Origin: Paenibacillus campinasensis
Lineage (GTDB): Bacteria > Bacillota > Bacilli > Paenibacillales > Paenibacillaceae
Assembly (NCBI RefSeq): GCF_002272015.1
Contig: NZ_NPBY01000029.1
Span: forward strand, 24,910-88,909
Length of the DNA stretch: 64,000 bases
Direction: 5' to 3'
The notes beneath the pieces are model-generated. The model was given only the letters and a program-made list of their open reading frames with translations, had not been told where the DNA came from and did not search any database. Below are positions 45,110-53,831 of the stretch, piece by piece. Positions within the stretch are counted from its first letter, which is position 1, and each line of letters opens with the position of its first letter. Position numbers and translations under genes: made by a program.

Positions 45110-46149
45110 GAAGCAAGCTTGCGGGTTACGGTGCGGCCGGCGTCGCCTTGCTTCTGCTGACGCTCATTGTCAGCCTCGGCATCGGCTCCGTCCACCTGCC
45201 TGCAAGGGAGATCGGAGCGATGCTGCTGCATCGGATTCCCTGGATCGGCGATTGGATTGCTCCGACCTGGGAGACCTCCTCGGAGCAGATTCTAATGAAG
45301 GTTCGGCTGCCTCGCATTTTGCTGGGCATGCTGGTCGGAGCTTCCCTGGCCGTGGCGGGTGCAGCGTTTCAGGGTGTGCTTCGCAACCCGCTGGCCGATC
45401 CCTTCACGCTGGGTGTATCCTCAGGAGCGGCGCTGGGCGCCGCTTCCTTGATCTTTTTTGGTATGGAATACTCGGTTTTTGGCGGTTACACGCTGCCGAT
45501 GGTGGCTTTTCTGACCGGGGCCGGCACGCTGTGGATCGTGCTCACGCTGGCGCGGGACCAGGGGAAGCTGCCGATACATGGGCTCATTTTATCCGGCGTG
45601 GTTATGCAGTCGTTTTTGGGGGCGATTGTGTCATTCTTGACGATCATGTCCAAGGAGACGGTCAACCAGATACTATATTGGACGATGGGAAGTCTCAGTT
45701 TGCGCGGATGGTCGTATACGGCCATCCTTTTCCCGTATTTCGCGGCAGGGTTTATCTATCTGTGGAGCCGCTCGCGGGCGCTGAATCTGCTGTCGCTCGG
45801 AGAGCGCCAGGCAGCGCATATGGGGCTGAATGTGGATCGCCTCAAGATCAGCGTGCTTGTGGTGGCTACGCTGCTGGCGGCAGCGGCGGTCTCTGTATCC
45901 GGTGTGATCGGATTCGTCGGGCTGGTCGTGCCGCATATGATCCGGCTCATCACCGGACCCGATTATCGCATTATCGTTCCGCTGTCAGCGCTTGGCGGCG
46001 CCATCTTCATGGTCTGGTGCGATACGGCGGCGCGGTCGGTGCTGGCTCCGACGGAAATTCCGCTTGGGGTTGTCACCGCGTTTATCGGTGCGCCGTTCTT
46101 CGCCTACTTGCTCTACCGGAACAAAAAACGGCGGAGGGAGGGTGCATAG
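45106..46149 (+). CDS. btuC: Cobalamin ABC transporter permease (FecCD family)
   Basis: A 347-residue permease with about ten membrane helices. FecCD/BtuC motifs: RLPRILLGMLVGASLAVAGA, FQGVLRNPLADPFTLGVSSG, GFVGLVVPHMIRLITG. It overlaps btuF by ATGA and abuts btuD. Specificity for B12 is inferred from the riboswitch and neighbours. Confidence 0.92.
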   Translation: MRSKLAGYGAAGVALLLLTLIVSLGIGSVHLPAREIGAMLLHRIPWIGDWIAPTWETSSEQILMKVRLPRILLGMLVGASLAVAGAAFQGVLRNPLADPFTLGVSSGAALGAASLIFFGMEYSVFGGYTLPMVAFLTGAGTLWIVLTLARDQGKLPIHGLILSGVVMQSFLGAIVSFLTIMSKETVNQILYWTMGSLSLRGWSYTAILFPYFAAGFIYLWSRSRALNLLSLGERQAAHMGLNVDRLKISVLVVATLLAAAAVSVSGVIGFVGLVVPHMIRLITGPDYRIIVPLSALGGAIFMVWCDTAARSVLAPTEIPLGVVTAFIGAPFFAYLLYRNKKRRREGA

Positions 46150-46950
46150 ATGATTACAGCGCACGGGCTTGGCAAAAGCTTCGGAGAAACGACGGTCCTT
46201 AGCGATGTTGATTTCAGCGCAGCTGAGGGCGAGTGGTGGGGCATCATCGGCCCGAACGGCAGCGGCAAATCGACGCTGCTGCATCTGCTGTCCGGTATTG
46301 AGAAGCCTACGGCGGGGAGCGTTCGCCTGCTGGGGCGAGAGGTCGGCAGCTACAGCCGTAAGGAGATCGCCCGGATGATGGCCGTGCTGCAGCAGGAGGG
46401 GCTGGCTCCGAGCGGATTCACAGTTCGCGAGGTGCTGGAGATGGGCAGGTACCCGTTCCAGAACTGGCTTGGCAGAGAGCACGAAGATCCATCCGAACGG
46501 ATTGAAGCCATCCTGAACCGGCTTGATCTGACCCTGCTGGCCGACAAGCGGATCGATGAATTGAGCGGGGGACAGCGGCAGCGGGCTGCGCTTGGAAAAG
46601 TGATGGCTCAGGAGCCGACGCTGCTGCTGCTTGATGAACCGACAACGTATCTCGATATTCGCTACCAACAGCGGTTCATGGATCTGGTGGCCGGCTGGAG
46701 AAAGGAATCGGGCATCACGGTCATCAGCGTGCTGCACGACCTCAATCTGGCAGCCCAGTATTGCGACCGGCTGCTTATACTTCATAACGGAACGGCTGCC
46801 GGACGCGGCCTGCCGGAAGAGGTATTGACCGAGGACAATATCCGCCATATTTTTCAAATCGATCCGGCCATTGTGAGACATCCTGTGAACGGCGCGCCCC
46901 AGGTGCTGATCACCAAAGGTGATGCCAGGGGGAGCCTGAAGGAGGACTAG
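46150..46950 (+). CDS. btuD: Cobalamin ABC transporter ATP-binding protein
   Basis: A 266-residue ATPase beginning one base after btuC. Walker A GPNGSGKST, signature LSGGQRQRA, Walker B LLLLDEPTTYLDI, switch His in VLHDLNLAA. This is the FecE/BtuD subclass. Confidence 0.92.
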   Translation: MITAHGLGKSFGETTVLSDVDFSAAEGEWWGIIGPNGSGKSTLLHLLSGIEKPTAGSVRLLGREVGSYSRKEIARMMAVLQQEGLAPSGFTVREVLEMGRYPFQNWLGREHEDPSERIEAILNRLDLTLLADKRIDELSGGQRQRAALGKVMAQEPTLLLLDEPTTYLDIRYQQRFMDLVAGWRKESGITVISVLHDLNLAAQYCDRLLILHNGTAAGRGLPEEVLTEDNIRHIFQIDPAIVRHPVNGAPQVLITKGDARGSLKED

Positions 46951-47103
46951 TCAAGGCAACAGGAGAAGCCGAGCCGCAGCCGGGCAGGATCAGCAAGTCA
47001 GCAACACCGAGCGGCTACCGAACGGGTAACCACACATCCGTTCACCAATCAGTTACAATATACAGTAGTGATAACGATATCTCGGCGGAGGAGGGGAACC
47101 CTA

Positions 47104-48174
47104 ATGGGCGATTGGAGCCTTGAGCAAGTGAGAGAGCATATCGGGACGATCCGGCCGCTGGATACCGCAGCGGCTCAGGCGGCAGCGGCGTATCTGGATA
47201 CGCTGACCAAGCCTCCAGGCAGTCTCGGGAAGCTGGAGGCGCTGGCGATTCAGCTGGCTGGCATTACCGGTGAGATGAAGCCTGTACTCACGAAGAAAAG
47301 CGTTGTTGTTATGGCTGGGGATCACGGTGTGTGCGAGGAAGGCGTAAGCGCGTTTCCATCGGAGGTCACGCCCCAGATGGTGCTGAATTTCCTGAACGGC
47401 GGGGCAGCGGTCAATGTTCTGGCCCGGCAGGCGGGAGCGGACGTGCAGTGCGTTGATATCGGCGTTGCGGTGGAGTTGACGCATGAGCGGCTGCTGGCGC
47501 GGAACATCCGCCGGGGAACGGCGAATATGGCCAAGGGACCGGCCATGTCCAGGGAAGAGGCGGTCCGGTCTGTCCTGACAGGCGCCGAGATCGCAGCAGA
47601 GCTGGTCCGGCAAGGGACACAGCTGTTCGTCACCGGGGAGATGGGAATCGGCAACACAACGCCGAGCGCAGCGATATTATCGGTGCTGTCCGGCAGGCCT
47701 CCGGCTGAAACAGCAGGCCGGGGGACAGGCATCACGGATGAGAAGCTGCTGCACAAAATTCAGGTTCTGGAGCAGGCGATTCAGATTAACCGTCCTCGTG
47801 CCGACGATCCGATCGATGTGCTGGCCAAGGTGGGCGGACTGGAGATCGGGGGGCTGGCTGGTCTGATTCTGGGAGCGGCCGCTCAGGGCCGTCCGGTCGT
47901 CATTGACGGATTTATTTCCAGTGCGGCTGCCTTCATTGCCACAGCGGTCAACCCGGCCGTCTTGCCATACCTCATCGCTTCCCATGTATCCCAGGAGAGC
48001 GGGCATCGGCTGCTGCTGCAGGAGCTTGGGCTCAGCCCGATGCTGGAGATGGACATGCGCCTCGGGGAGGGCACCGGCGGGGTACTGAGCCTGCATCTGG
48101 TGGATGCGGCTTGCCGGATCATGCAGGAGATGGCGACGTTTGAGAGCGCAGGCGTCAGCGGAGGGGCCACATGA
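47104..48174 (+). CDS. cobT: Nicotinate-nucleotide--dimethylbenzimidazole phosphoribosyltransferase
   Basis: A 356-residue enzyme that makes alpha-ribazole-5-phosphate from the lower-ligand base and NaMN. Motifs: LDTLTKPPGSLGKLEALA, VVMAGDHGVCEEGVSAFP, NFLNGGAAVNVLARQAGA, TGEMGIGNTTPSAAI and the catalytic Glu in the EMDMRLGEGTG loop. ATG 47104 follows GGAGGAGGGG. It overlaps cobU by ATGA. The 150 bases before it, after btuD, show no B12 box and only weak promoter-like DNA, so read-through from btuD is likely. Confidence 0.96.
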   Translation: MGDWSLEQVREHIGTIRPLDTAAAQAAAAYLDTLTKPPGSLGKLEALAIQLAGITGEMKPVLTKKSVVVMAGDHGVCEEGVSAFPSEVTPQMVLNFLNGGAAVNVLARQAGADVQCVDIGVAVELTHERLLARNIRRGTANMAKGPAMSREEAVRSVLTGAEIAAELVRQGTQLFVTGEMGIGNTTPSAAILSVLSGRPPAETAGRGTGITDEKLLHKIQVLEQAIQINRPRADDPIDVLAKVGGLEIGGLAGLILGAAAQGRPVVIDGFISSAAAFIATAVNPAVLPYLIASHVSQESGHRLLLQELGLSPMLEMDMRLGEGTGGVLSLHLVDAACRIMQEMATFESAGVSGGAT

Positions 48175-48746
48175 AGAATGCTAAGGTGCTGGTAACCGGG
48201 GGTGCGCGAAGCGGGAAAAGCTCCTTTGCCGAAAGGCTGTCGATGCATAGAGCGCCCGCCAGCGTCTATATCGCTACAGCGCAGGCCTACGATGAGGAGA
48301 TGCGGGACCGGATAAGGCATCACCGGGAACGTCGCCAAGGTGCGCTCTATCCTTGGGAAACGGTGGAGGAGCCGCTGCTGCTGCCCGAGCTGCTCGGCAG
48401 TTTAAGCCACCGGAGAGACGGCGCGCCAGCCTTGCTGGTAGACTGCCTGACACTGTGGCTGACCAATGTGCTGCTGGAGATTGAGCGGGAAGGGCATGAT
48501 TTCGAAGAGGAGCGGCTGTCGCTTCGGATCAACAGCCTTGTTGCAGCGGTCGAGCATTACCCGGGTCATGTCATTCTGGTGACGAACGAGGTCGGCTCCG
48601 GCATCGTGCCGGAATACCCGCTGGGGCGGATATTCCGGGACTGGGCCGGGCTGATGAATCAGCGGCTTGCCAGGCAGTGTGATGAGGTGTTTCTTGTCAC
48701 CGCTGGCATTCCGTTGGAAATCAAAAGCAGGGAGTTTTTGATATGA
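48171..48746 (+). CDS. cobU: Adenosylcobinamide kinase / adenosylcobinamide-phosphate guanylyltransferase
   Basis: A 191-residue bifunctional enzyme. P-loop GGARSGKSSFAERL, DCLTLWLTN, and VTNEVGSGIVPEYPLGRIFR are the CobU landmarks. It phosphorylates adenosylcobinamide and adds GMP, giving AdoCbi-GDP for CobS. It overlaps cobT and cobS by 4 bases each. Confidence 0.95.
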   Translation: MKNAKVLVTGGARSGKSSFAERLSMHRAPASVYIATAQAYDEEMRDRIRHHRERRQGALYPWETVEEPLLLPELLGSLSHRRDGAPALLVDCLTLWLTNVLLEIEREGHDFEEERLSLRINSLVAAVEHYPGHVILVTNEVGSGIVPEYPLGRIFRDWAGLMNQRLARQCDEVFLVTAGIPLEIKSREFLI

Positions 48747-49564
48747 ACAAAAGTTTGGAAGCGGCTGCGGCCGCTTTTCAATTTTTATCCCGGTTTCCGG
48801 TGCGGTATGAAATTCCGTTCACCCCCGAAGTGCAGCAGCGGAGCGTAGTCTATTATCCGCTGGTTGGCGCAGCCATCGGGGCGGTGGTATGCGCGGTGGG
48901 CTGGGCGCTTGGATACGTGCTCCCTTCGCTGCCTCTGGCGGTGCTGCTGCTGATCGTCTGGACTGCTTTGACCGGAGGACTGCATCTGGACGGCTTGATG
49001 GACAGCGCCGATGCGCTGCTGAGTCACCGTTCCCGTGACCGGATGCTGGAAATCATGAAGGACAGCCGCGTCGGCGCAATGGGAGTCATCGCCTGCGTCT
49101 TGGTGCTGATGTTGAAGGCAGCGCTGATCGCTTCCTTATACGAGCTTGCGGAGGGAGCGTGGAAAGCGTGGACCCTCTTGCTCGTGCTCGCGCCGATCTG
49201 GAGCCGGTGGGTCATGGTATATGCGATGTTTCGCTGGGAAACGGCCCGCGGCAGCGAGGGACTTGCCTCCCTGTTCCGGGGGCTTTCGGGCCGAAGAGTG
49301 TTCCAATCGTTTATGCTGGCTTTTGTGCTGACATGTGCGGGAGCGGTGTTCGTGCTGGCTTCTGTTGAAGAAGACGCTGTCCGCTTCACAATCGGCCTGG
49401 GGGTACTGCTGCTGCCGCTGGCAGCCTATATCGCCGGAGTGATGGTTGGATCACGAATCAACAGGCGGCTTGGGGGATTAACAGGGGATACATACGGTGC
49501 TCTGAATGAGCTGGTAGAGATGCTGCTGCTGTTATGGATGGTATTTATGCTAAGCTTGACTTAA
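48743..49564 (+). CDS. cobS: Adenosylcobinamide-GDP ribazoletransferase
   Basis: A 273-residue membrane enzyme that joins AdoCbi-GDP and alpha-ribazole(-phosphate) to complete cobalamin. Motifs: FQFLSRFPVRYEIPF, GGLHLDGLMDSADALLSHRS, MLEIMKDSRVGAMG and GLTGDTYGALNELVE. Several membrane segments are present. It ends the cluster. Confidence 0.95.
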   Translation: MNKSLEAAAAAFQFLSRFPVRYEIPFTPEVQQRSVVYYPLVGAAIGAVVCAVGWALGYVLPSLPLAVLLLIVWTALTGGLHLDGLMDSADALLSHRSRDRMLEIMKDSRVGAMGVIACVLVLMLKAALIASLYELAEGAWKAWTLLLVLAPIWSRWVMVYAMFRWETARGSEGLASLFRGLSGRRVFQSFMLAFVLTCAGAVFVLASVEEDAVRFTIGLGVLLLPLAAYIAGVMVGSRINRRLGGLTGDTYGALNELVEMLLLLWMVFMLSLT

Positions 49565-49618
49565 ATATTTCCAAAATAAAGCTTTCCCACATAAGAATTA
49601 TAATCCCGATAAAAATAG

Positions 49619-49647
49619 TTGACATTGGGCGTAAAAATGCAGATAAT
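49619..49647 (+). promoter_or_regulatory. Promoter of the cystine transporter gene
   Basis: TTGACA at 49619-49624, spacer of exactly 17, GATAAT at 49642-49647. The AT-rich DNA just upstream (AAGAATTATAATCCCGAT) could hold an operator; control by a CymR-like repressor is a guess from family habits. Confidence 0.75.
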
Positions 49648-49772
49648 GTATGTTGCAAATTGGGTGATGTTATGAAGCGGGCTTACCTCGGGGAATAATT
49701 CATATATAACGCACTTATTGCACAACATTAACAACAGCTGAACAGTTGTTGAGGGAGGAGCTACAACAAGGT

Positions 49773-51167
49773 ATGGAAACATTGTGGGTTATCATCAACG
49801 TGCTAGTTTTGATCCTGTTGATCGGCATTTTGTTCTGGATGCAGAAGAAGCATTACTCGTTTACAAAACGGGTGTTTGCAGGGCTGGGTCTCGGCGTCCT
49901 GTTCGGGGTGGCGCTTCAATGGATCTACACCTCTACGTCGGATGTCGTTATTAAGTCGGCGGACTGGTTCAATCTGGTGGGGTATGGTTATGTAAGGCTG
50001 CTTCAGATGATGGTCATTCCATTGATTATGGTGTCCATCATCTCGGCGATTATGAAGCTGAAAGGCGGACGTAACCTTGGCAAAATGAGCGGTCTGATCA
50101 TCACGGTGCTGCTGGCAACAACGGCCGTGGCAGCTGCTGTCGGGATTACGACTGCGCTGGCCTTCGACTTGTCGGCTGTGAATATTCAAGGCGGAGAGGT
50201 AGAACAGCGGCAAGGCGCTATTCTTGAAGAGCGGCTGGGGGATGTGGAAGGAAGAACACTCCCGCAACAAATTCTGGACTTCATTCCGAGCAATCCGTTC
50301 GCGGACATGACGGGAGCCAGAAGAACATCAACGATTGCGGTCGTGATATTCTCGGCGTTCATCGGGATAGCCGTGCTTGGGCTTGACCGGAAGAACAAGG
50401 AGCAGGCGGAGACCTTCCGCGGTATGATCAACGCGGTGTACGGTGTCGTTATGCGCATCGTGACACTGGTACTTAGACTGACACCTTACGGGATTTTGGC
50501 GCTGATGGCGAAGACGATCGCCACGACAGATCTCGCGGTGATTATGAATCTGATTGACTTTGTACTCGCTTCTTACGTTGCGCTCATTGCGATGTTTATC
50601 ATTCATCTCATTCTGCTGGCGCTGTTCGGATATAATCCGGTAACCTATGTGAAGAAGGTATTCCCTACCCTGACGTTTGCCTTTACTTCACGCTCGAGCG
50701 CAGCAACGATTCCGCTGAATGTTCAGACACAGAGCAAGAAGCTAGGAGTGTCTGAAGGAATTGCCAATCTGTCCGCTTCCTTCGGGGCAACGATCGGCCA
50801 GAACGGCTGCGCCGGTATTTATCCGGCCATGCTGGCGGTTATGATTGCACCGACAGCAGGTATCGATCCGACTTCGTGGTCGTTTATCCTTACCCTGATT
50901 GTGGTCGTCATGATCAGCTCGTTCGGTGTAGCGGGCGTTGGTGGCGGCGCGACTTTTGCATCGCTGATCGTTCTGTCCACCATGAATCTGCCGGTGGCGC
51001 TGGCGGGCCTTCTGATCTCGGTTGAGCCGCTGATCGACATGGGCCGCACTGCCCTCAATGTCAATGACTCGATGACGGCAGGTGCCATCACCGGCAAGGT
51101 GATGAATGAAGTGGATAAAGATGTGTTCAACGACAAGAACATCGAGCTGGATATGATTCAAGCATAA
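49773..51167 (+). CDS. tcyP: L-cystine/dicarboxylate:cation symporter TcyP-type
   Basis: A 464-residue symporter of the DAACS family with about eight helices. It is closest, from memory, to B. subtilis TcyP: the start (INVLVLILLIGILFWMQKKH) is similar and the substrate-site signatures FTSRSSAATIPLNV, NLSASFGATIGQNGCAG and GVAGVGGGATFASLIVL are clear. ATG 49773 follows GGGAGGAG; codons from TTG 49746 precede the site and are not translated. Sulfur-amino-acid uptake is the likely role. Confidence 0.88.
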   Translation: METLWVIINVLVLILLIGILFWMQKKHYSFTKRVFAGLGLGVLFGVALQWIYTSTSDVVIKSADWFNLVGYGYVRLLQMMVIPLIMVSIISAIMKLKGGRNLGKMSGLIITVLLATTAVAAAVGITTALAFDLSAVNIQGGEVEQRQGAILEERLGDVEGRTLPQQILDFIPSNPFADMTGARRTSTIAVVIFSAFIGIAVLGLDRKNKEQAETFRGMINAVYGVVMRIVTLVLRLTPYGILALMAKTIATTDLAVIMNLIDFVLASYVALIAMFIIHLILLALFGYNPVTYVKKVFPTLTFAFTSRSSAATIPLNVQTQSKKLGVSEGIANLSASFGATIGQNGCAGIYPAMLAVMIAPTAGIDPTSWSFILTLIVVVMISSFGVAGVGGGATFASLIVLSTMNLPVALAGLLISVEPLIDMGRTALNVNDSMTAGAITGKVMNEVDKDVFNDKNIELDMIQA

Positions 51168-51186
51168 GCATTGAATCAGGAAGAAG

Positions 51187-51234
51187 AAAGCCCGTGAGGC
51201 CTTGCTTGTGCGCAAGGCCTCACGGGCTTTTTCT
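51187..51234. terminator. Bidirectional terminator between tcyP and M24 gene
   Basis: A near-perfect 19-bp stem (AAAGCCCGTGAGGCCTTGC and its complement) with flanking A and T runs, shared by two convergent genes. Confidence 0.9.
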
Positions 51235-51255
51235 CATTATAATGGGATATTCATA

Positions 51256-52344
51256 TTAACCGATGATGGTAAGCTCCTTGGGGAACGTGGTCAGCACCTC
51301 AACCCCTGTCCCGGTCACGAGCACATCGTCCTCGATGCGGACGCCTCCTACACCGGGTACATAAATGCCCGGCTCAATGGTAAACACAGCGCCCGTCTGC
51401 GCGGTATCGCTGTTCTGCCCGTGCACCGAAGGATACTCGTGCACATCCATGCCTAGGCCATGCCCGAGCCGATGGACGAAGGCAGGGCCGTATCCCGCGT
51501 TCGCGATGACATCTCTGGCAGCCTGATCAATAGAAGCGTAGGAAGCGCCCGGCTTGACTGCCTGAATGCCCGCTGTATTCGCAGCAAGAACCGTTTCATA
51601 GATGCGGACCGCCTCAGAGGAAGGCTGGCCCACAGCCACGGTCCGGGTAATATCGGAGGCATAACCGCTGGCGTACACGCCCAGGTCGAACATCACCAGG
51701 TCGCCAGGCTCGATCTTCCGCGATCCCGGAACACCGTGCGGCAGCGCGGTATTGGGGCCGGACAGCACCATGGTGGAGAAGGAAGGGCCTTCGGCTCCCA
51801 GCTTCTTCATCGTATATTCCAGCTCCGCGACAAGCTCGATTTCGCTAACGCCGGCCTTCGTCTGCGCAAGGCCGCGTTGAAGGACCTCTTCCACGAGCTG
51901 CACGGCATGTCTGATCACCTGAACTTCCTCGGGCGACTTCCGGACCCGCATCTCGCGCAGTACCGGGCCTGCGTCCTCATAGCGGGAAACGGACAAGTGA
52001 TGCTGCAGCTGTTCATAACGGGAGACGGTCAGCTGCTCCTTCTCAACGGCCAATACGCCCGCGGAACCCGGAATGATGCCTTTCAGCAGCTCGTAAGGGT
52101 TGTCCGTGTCCTGATGGGTAACGATGTGGTTCACGATCGAGGCCGCATGAGCGGCCTCGGCATCCAGCGCGGGCACAACCAGCACGGGCTCCTCCGCAGC
52201 GGAGAGCAGCAGCCCAAGGAACCGTTCATGCGGATTGCTGGCAAAGCCGGTCAAGTAATAGACATGCTTGGGATCTGTGATCAGCACATGATCCCAGCCC
52301 TGGGTATTTATCGTATGTTGGAGTTTGTCCAGACGTTGCTTCAT
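51256..52344 (-). CDS. M24 family Xaa-Pro peptidase
   Basis: A 362-residue metallopeptidase. The creatinase-like N-terminal domain (about 1-125) has YYLTGFASNPHERFL. The pita-bread domain has the metal ligands: DLGVYASGYASDITR (two Asp), HRLGHGLGMDVHEYP (His), FTIEPGIYVPG (Glu) and RIEDDVLVT (Glu). It probably removes residues preceding proline from peptides. On the minus strand ATG 52344 follows a GAAAGGATGAAT site. Confidence 0.92.
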   Translation of the reverse strand: MKQRLDKLQHTINTQGWDHVLITDPKHVYYLTGFASNPHERFLGLLLSAAEEPVLVVPALDAEAAHAASIVNHIVTHQDTDNPYELLKGIIPGSAGVLAVEKEQLTVSRYEQLQHHLSVSRYEDAGPVLREMRVRKSPEEVQVIRHAVQLVEEVLQRGLAQTKAGVSEIELVAELEYTMKKLGAEGPSFSTMVLSGPNTALPHGVPGSRKIEPGDLVMFDLGVYASGYASDITRTVAVGQPSSEAVRIYETVLAANTAGIQAVKPGASYASIDQAARDVIANAGYGPAFVHRLGHGLGMDVHEYPSVHGQNSDTAQTGAVFTIEPGIYVPGVGGVRIEDDVLVTGTGVEVLTTFPKELTIIG

Positions 52345-52528
52345 ATTGATTCATCCTTTCTATCCACAACTGGGGAGCGCATTTGGAGCACTTAGCCTAA
52401 GGGTAACGGGTTCGCGCATTGAAGTAAAGCGGCTCAGAAAACAGAAGCGTTTTTTCGCCGGTTCTTGTACAATAGAATCTAATTAGATCACAGATAAACT
52501 GATATTTTATTGCACTCGGAGGGGAATC

Positions 52529-53041
52529 ATGGCACTGCATTCTTATCGCATCGATTATGCTGTCAAAGAAGATTTGCCAGCTATTGTGGACATTTACAAT
52601 TCAACTATTTCGGGTCGGACCGTCACCGCAGATCTGGAGCCGATCACGGTAGAGAGCCGGATGCAGTGGTTTGAGGAGCATGCACCGGATCGTCACCCGC
52701 TGTGGGTAATGCGGTCTGAGGAGCACATCGTAGGCTGGATGAGTTTTCAGCGTTTTCACGAGCGCGCCGCGTATGATGCAACCGCTGAAATTAGCATCTA
52801 TGTGGACGAGCGTTTCCGGGGCACCGGAGCCGGGAGCATTCTGGTTGCGAAGGCAATCGAGGAATGCCCGCGTCTTGGTATCAGCAATCTGGTCGGGCTG
52901 GTGTTCGGACATAACAAGCCAAGCCTGGGGCTTCTGACAAAGTTCGGGTTTGAACAGTGGGGCTTTCTTCCCGGCGTGGCCGAACTGGATGGGATCAAGC
53001 GTGATCTCGTCATTGTCGGCCGCAAGGTGGAGGCTCCCTGA
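52529..53041 (+). CDS. GNAT N-acetyltransferase (phosphinothricin-type)
   Basis: A 170-residue GNAT enzyme of the phosphinothricin/methionine-sulfone acetyltransferase class. Landmarks: [20 protein letters not shown], acetyl-CoA loop [20 protein letters not shown] and [23 protein letters not shown] 52529 follows CGGAGGGG. A second, different GNAT gene follows after 69 bases. Confidence 0.88.
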   Translation: MALHSYRIDYAVKEDLPAIVDIYNSTISGRTVTADLEPITVESRMQWFEEHAPDRHPLWVMRSEEHIVGWMSFQRFHERAAYDATAEISIYVDERFRGTGAGSILVAKAIEECPRLGISNLVGLVFGHNKPSLGLLTKFGFEQWGFLPGVAELDGIKRDLVIVGRKVEAP

Positions 53042-53110
53042 AGGACCTTTTCTCATAAATCTAATCGAGCTGAACGAAGAAATCAGAATTAAGGGGGAAG
53101 CGGATCGCAT

Positions 53111-53686
53111 ATGAGCACATCGTTATGGAATCCACGACCGGTACGCTTTTTGGAAGGGGAACGCCTGTATCTTCGTCCCATTAGCCAGGAGGACGTGGAC
53201 GGTTATTATCACATGCTGTTCAACAAGGAAATGCGTCGTTTGACCGGAACACGGCAGATCTTCACGATCGAGGGGATTCGCCGTTATATCGAAGACAGAT
53301 CAACCGATTCGTCGTCCGTGCTGCTTCTTATAGCGCTGCAGGATACGGATCAGGTCATCGGCGACATCGCCTTGCAGGACATTGATTCTGTCAATCGCAA
53401 TGCAGGCATGCGGATTGCCATCGATTCGGAACAGCATCTGGGGAAAGGCTACGGGCCCGAAGCGATGAAGCTGCTGCTAGAATATAGCTTCGGCCAGCTC
53501 AATCTGCACCGGGTGGAGCTGCAGGTATTCGATTTTAATGAACGGGCGATCAAGGCATATGAGAAGGTTGGATTTGTGCGGGAAGGCGTTCAGCGGGATG
53601 TGCTATATTATAATCACCGCTATCATAACGCCATTCTGATGAGTGTGCTTGAGCATGAGTTCAGGGAAAAGCAGATGCACAGGTAA
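53111..53686 (+). CDS. GNAT N-acetyltransferase (RimJ/RimL type)
   Basis: A 191-residue RimJ/RimL-like GNAT protein: LEGERLYLRPISQEDVDGYY, acetyl-CoA loop GKGYGPEAMKLLLEY and the signature VFDFNERAIKAYEKVGFVRE. Such enzymes acetylate protein N-termini or small amines; the substrate is unknown. ATG 53111 follows AAGGGGGAAG. It may be co-transcribed with the upstream GNAT gene. Confidence 0.88.
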   Translation: MSTSLWNPRPVRFLEGERLYLRPISQEDVDGYYHMLFNKEMRRLTGTRQIFTIEGIRRYIEDRSTDSSSVLLLIALQDTDQVIGDIALQDIDSVNRNAGMRIAIDSEQHLGKGYGPEAMKLLLEYSFGQLNLHRVELQVFDFNERAIKAYEKVGFVREGVQRDVLYYNHRYHNAILMSVLEHEFREKQMHR

Positions 53687-53831
53687 CGCCATGATTGGGG
53701 TCTGGTGCGAGCGCATCTTAAGTAGTAGGTATTTAGACTCTAATTGGTCCAAACGGGTTACGATTGTTGCATCAACGGGCAGGAATTATATATAGTTAAG
53801 GCATAATGGTATTTTCCAAGGAGCACATGAC

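Noticed and set aside
46951..47103. Second cobalamin riboswitch before cobT
   Set aside because: The sequence contains an AGTCAG string but lacks the B12 box and the other conserved elements.
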